Source of the DNA: a virus
DNA: 64,000 nucleotides
Virus record (IMG/VR): IMGVR_UViG_3300036770_006954
Location: 107,630 to 171,629 of that record
Direction: 5' to 3' (one strand)
Made by a program: the position numbers and the translations under genes. Positions within the stretch are counted from its first letter, which is position 1; every line of letters starts with the position of its first letter. Shown here piece after piece: positions 61,545-64,000 of this stretch. A model generated the notes under the pieces. It had not been told where the DNA came from. It did no database searches and saw only the letters and a program-made list of their open reading frames with translations.

Positions 61545-61850
61545 TTAATCAAATTCGAGAATGGAAATTTTTAAATTTCCTTCCCCTTTAATTACTCTGT
61601 GCCAAACAAATTTGGGGATAAAGATTTCCTGTCCGTTTTGCATTTTGATTGGCAACGAATCATCCATTTGAAATCCCCACCCGTCACTTTCGAGAATTGT
61701 TACCAATCTATCTTTTTCATCGGTATGCCACTTGAGTTCTTCCTCATCCACATCGAATGAGAAGACCCTTTCTAATTTTCCTTCTTTTTCTTTTTGAGAG
61801 AAAGGAAAATTACCAAGAGTTTGATGAAGATAGTCCGAGTTGTTTTGCAT
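61545..61850 (-). CDS. Cupin-like protein
   Basis: 101 residues from the ATG at 61850 (MQNNSDYLHQTLGNFPFSQK); an ATG at 61907 is also in frame but lies further inside the upstream gene. LKWHTDEKDRLVTILESDGW then GFQMDDSLPIKM and FIPKFVWHRVIKGEGNLKIS give a cupin pattern with His in WHTDE and WHRV. Probably a small metal-binding cupin; substrate unknown. Overlaps the upstream gene by 41 bases. Confidence 0.7.
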   Translation of the reverse strand: MQNNSDYLHQTLGNFPFSQKEKEGKLERVFSFDVDEEELKWHTDEKDRLVTILESDGWGFQMDDSLPIKMQNGQEIFIPKFVWHRVIKGEGNLKISILEFD

Positions 61851-62418
61851 ATCGTCCGACGTTGCAACTCCAATAACCTGCTGTGGTTCTGTCTTTCTTT
61901 TGGTCACACTTGTGACGAGCTCTGAAAGACTTGGCGGCTTTTTTGTTTTTATTTCTTACTCTGAGTCCTGGGTCACCAAAGGTTACTTTTTTTACATTAC
62001 CCTTATCTGATTTCACATACACGGCGAATTTCTTTGGACCACCTGGCGTTCTGAATGGTTTGTTAAGGTCGACATTCTTTCCACGGTATTCCGCTTCGTT
62101 AATACCCACCTCAACATAAACAGGTGCGTCGAGATAAACATATTCACCCTCAAACTCGGCAGTTTTACCGAGGTCTGATTCCACCATTAGGGTATCCTCT
62201 TCATTAAGAGAGATAAGACCCTCTTCCCAAAGACCACGGACTTCATTTACAAGGTTAAAATATCCTTCAGAATAAACTCTGAAGACATTGTCGGTTAAAG
62301 ACAACTTGTTGTCAATATGATATTGTAAATGGTCGGAAACTTCAACATCTTCTTTTAAAACCAAAGTTGGGTTCTCCAAGTTTTCAACATATTCCAAAAG
62401 TATATCCTTGATGTTCAT
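61810..62418 (-). CDS. Phage protein with SFRARHxC-YWSC motif
   Basis: 202 residues. The C-terminal 80 (TPGGPKKFAVYVKSDKGNVK; TFGDPGLRVRNKNKKAAKSF; RARHKCDQKKDRTTAGYWSC) match a domain I recognise from many phage structural or core proteins, with paired Cys and basic residues; function not known. The N-terminal half is acidic, and MNIKDILLEYVENLENPTLV contains L-L-E before Tyr, a possible prohead protease site. A late-type box lies 13 bases upstream. Likely packaged or core protein. Confidence 0.8.
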   Translation of the reverse strand: MNIKDILLEYVENLENPTLVLKEDVEVSDHLQYHIDNKLSLTDNVFRVYSEGYFNLVNEVRGLWEEGLISLNEEDTLMVESDLGKTAEFEGEYVYLDAPVYVEVGINEAEYRGKNVDLNKPFRTPGGPKKFAVYVKSDKGNVKKVTFGDPGLRVRNKNKKAAKSFRARHKCDQKKDRTTAGYWSCNVGRYAKQLGLSSSNSW

Positions 62419-62431
62419 AGTAATATTTTAA

Positions 62432-62441
62432 TGATAAATAC
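62432..62441 (-). promoter_or_regulatory. Candidate late promoter box
   Basis: Coding strand GTATTTATCA, 13 bases before the ATG at 62418. Confidence 0.45.
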
Positions 62442-62453
62442 TTTCATATTTAT

Positions 62454-62484
62454 TTGTAGGGTAGATATTCATTTACTACTTTTG
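62454..62484 (+). promoter_or_regulatory. Bacteroidota-type promoter for the 68-aa gene
   Basis: TTG (62454-62456), 20 bases, TACTTTTG (62477-62484), 4 bases before the ATG at 62489. Confidence 0.6.
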
Positions 62485-62488
62485 ATTT

Positions 62489-62695
62489 ATGGAAAATAAT
62501 TTTGAAAAAGAATATCAGTGGGTAGAAAAAATTGTTACTTCCTCACAAAATCACCAACAGTTGGATTGTTCAAGAAACTGTTTTACTAACTTTTTAAACA
62601 AACACAAACCCAAACTTGATAAAAATCCCAAATTGTACCTGAGTATTTCAGAAGAATTTAACGAACTTTATTATCAGAAGTTTTTGAGTTTATAA
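62489..62695 (+). CDS. Small unknown protein
   Basis: 68 residues, start MENNFEKEYQWVEKIVTSSQ. Contains NHQQLDCSRNCFTNFLNKHK with two Cys. Charged and soluble. Own promoter. No family recognised. Confidence 0.7.
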   Translation: MENNFEKEYQWVEKIVTSSQNHQQLDCSRNCFTNFLNKHKPKLDKNPKLYLSISEEFNELYYQKFLSL

Positions 62696-62713
62696 ATAAA
62701 TTTCTTATTTTTG
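62684..62713 (+). promoter_or_regulatory. Bacteroidota-type promoter for the 190-aa gene
   Basis: TTG (62684-62686), 19 bases, TATTTTTG (62706-62713), 4 bases before the ATG at 62718; the TTG lies inside the upstream gene. Confidence 0.6.
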
Positions 62714-62717
62714 TTTT

Positions 62718-63290
62718 ATGGAACACAAAAGACTTAATCCATTGGAGAGGTTTCTTCTTTTCTGGAGATTTGAATATCGTCATTACCCACGAAACTTCGT
62801 TCGAGGTATAAAAAACCTTATCAAATGGGGACCAATAATTTGGAAAGACCGAGATTGGGATGATAGTTTCTTTTTCGAGATTTTGAAATTTAAAATATCC
62901 AAAATGGCAGAATCCCACGGTAAAATCATGCCCTATGTGGGTTCCGAGCGTAATGTGGAAATTATGAACACAATTATTCGATTAATCGACAAGTTTCAAA
63001 CTGAACATTACTTACACGAATACTTCAACTATATTGATGAAGAACATTCATTTGTTAAAATCGAAGGAACAGAATTTTTTCAGGTAAAAACAAAAAATCT
63101 CCGTGATGATTTGGATGAATATTTTGATAAGTACCCATTGTTGAAAAAACGGGCGGTCAATCACAAGTATTACAAAGAAGAACCCAGTTATAAAAATTTG
63201 GCAATTTCAATGGGAGTTGTTCAACACGAAAAGGCAAAACGCCTTATCTTTGAACTACTGAATCGTAATGTAGAAAAATGGTGGGAATAA
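62718..63290 (+). CDS. Unknown 190-aa protein
   Basis: Starts MEHKRLNPLERFLLFWRFEY. Basic and aromatic (FRYEHYPRNF-like start, then KWGPIIWKDRDWDDSFFFEI). Alpha-helical prediction; no domain recognised. Its end overlaps the metallophosphoesterase by 13 bases, so the two are likely one operon. Confidence 0.75.
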   Translation: MEHKRLNPLERFLLFWRFEYRHYPRNFVRGIKNLIKWGPIIWKDRDWDDSFFFEILKFKISKMAESHGKIMPYVGSERNVEIMNTIIRLIDKFQTEHYLHEYFNYIDEEHSFVKIEGTEFFQVKTKNLRDDLDEYFDKYPLLKKRAVNHKYYKEEPSYKNLAISMGVVQHEKAKRLIFELLNRNVEKWWE

Positions 63291-63991
63291 TAAAAATCAC
63301 TTTTATATCTGATACACATTCAAAACACAATCAGGTAACTTCGAGTCTACCTGGTGGTGATGTGCTCATCCATGCTGGCGATATAAGTAATCGAGGTCGT
63401 CGAACTGAGATTCAAGATTTCATCAAATGGTTTTCAGGGATTGACAACTACACCCACAAGATTTTTATTGCGGGAAATCACGACTTTGGTTGTCAAGATG
63501 AATCGGCTGCGGTTACAGAACTTCTTAGACTCAATCCTGGTTGTGAGTATCTTTACGATGACTTGTTTTTAATCGGAAAAGATGCCGATGACTATGATAA
63601 GATGATTAAAGTTTGGGGTAGCCCATGGCAACCTGAATTTCACAATTGGGCTTTTAATCTACCTCGTCAAGGTCAAAAACTAAAGTCGGTTTGGGATATG
63701 ATTACTCCTGATGTAGACATTTTGATTACCCATGGACCACCATTTGGACACTTGGATTATGTTGCCTATTCTAAACAAAATGTAGGTTGTGAATTACTGC
63801 GAGACAGAATTGACCTTATCAAACCAAAAATTCATGTCTTTGGGCACATTCACTCAGGTTATGGATATAAATTCGACGGAACAACTCATTTTTTTAACGC
63901 TGCGGTTTTAGATGAAAGGTATGATTTTACCCAAAAACCACTGAGTGTGGAATGGGACCCAAAAACAAATGAACTAAATTTTGTGGAATAA
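63278..63991 (+). CDS. Metallophosphoesterase
   Basis: 237 residues. Calcineurin-like metal sites in order: ITFISDTHSKHN (DxH), VLIHAGDISNRG (GD), FIAGNHDFG (GNHD), ILITHGPPFGHLD (H) and HVFGHIHSGYG (GHxH). It resembles the UPF0046/MPPED group of small phosphodiesterases. Substrates could be nucleotides or RNA ends. The gene ends 10 bases before the window edge, which begins an A-run and G-run that look like a terminator stem. Confidence 0.9.
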   Translation: MVGIIKITFISDTHSKHNQVTSSLPGGDVLIHAGDISNRGRRTEIQDFIKWFSGIDNYTHKIFIAGNHDFGCQDESAAVTELLRLNPGCEYLYDDLFLIGKDADDYDKMIKVWGSPWQPEFHNWAFNLPRQGQKLKSVWDMITPDVDILITHGPPFGHLDYVAYSKQNVGCELLRDRIDLIKPKIHVFGHIHSGYGYKFDGTTHFFNAAVLDERYDFTQKPLSVEWDPKTNELNFVE

Positions 63992-64000
63992 AAAAAGGGG

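Overview
This window looks like a stretch of a large T4-like myovirus that infects a Bacteroidota host, probably a marine or freshwater flavobacterium. The T4 assignment rests on recognisable head genes on the minus strand in T4-type order: terminase large subunit gp17, portal gp20, prohead protease gp21, scaffold gp22 and capsid protein gp23. The host assignment is inference. It rests on promoters of the Bacteroidota type (TTG, 19-20 bases, TAnnTTTG), starts preceded by A/T-rich sequence without Shine-Dalgarno sites, a Bacteroidota-like tmRNA tag context, a Bacteroidota-like bS21 protein and a lipoprotein with a LASC lipobox.

Layout. 1-14.2 kb: head morphogenesis and virion genes on the minus strand, with a bS21 gene (rpsU) inserted in the opposite direction. 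14.3-22.2 kb: a nucleotidyltransferase, a KTSC protein, a UVR-repeat protein divergent from a ClpC-like unfoldase, small single-span proteins that look like packaged head proteins, and an M20 peptidase. 22.2-41 kb: an RNA-rich region with a tmRNA, about 30 tRNA or tRNA-like genes, an RNase P RNA and at least four further structured RNAs of no family I recognise, mixed with small genes, sugar-modifying enzymes and a fibre-like protein. 41-47 kb: HNH nuclease, two tandem carbamoyltransferases, a membrane protein and ClpP. 47-53 kb: large virion-like proteins on the minus strand. 53-64 kb: three 2-oxoglutarate oxygenase-like proteins, a GT17 glycosyltransferase, thymidylate synthase, an RmlC epimerase, a zincin, a cupin and a metallophosphoesterase, on alternating strands.

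How it fits together. The window carries a broad kit for RNA processing, translation and protein turnover: tRNAs for all 20 amino acids, tmRNA, a compact RNase P RNA with verifiable P1, P2, P3 and P4 pairings, bS21, and a Clp protease (ClpC with a ClpP-docking IGF loop, ClpP with its full triad, and a McsA-like UVR protein). The RNase P RNA ends 6 bases before a tRNA-Lys on the same strand, so it could mature its own 3' end. The structured RNAs between the tRNAs, two of them with apparent pseudoknots, are the most likely undescribed material.

Two promoter classes recur. Bacteroidota-type promoters precede the tmRNA, tRNA blocks and several early-type genes. A box with the coding-strand consensus GTATTTATAA lies 3-40 bases upstream of many structural and virion-like genes and is a candidate late promoter; it is the reverse complement of the T4 late box core TATAAATA.

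All calls come from reading sequence and motifs by eye. No database or folding program was run.
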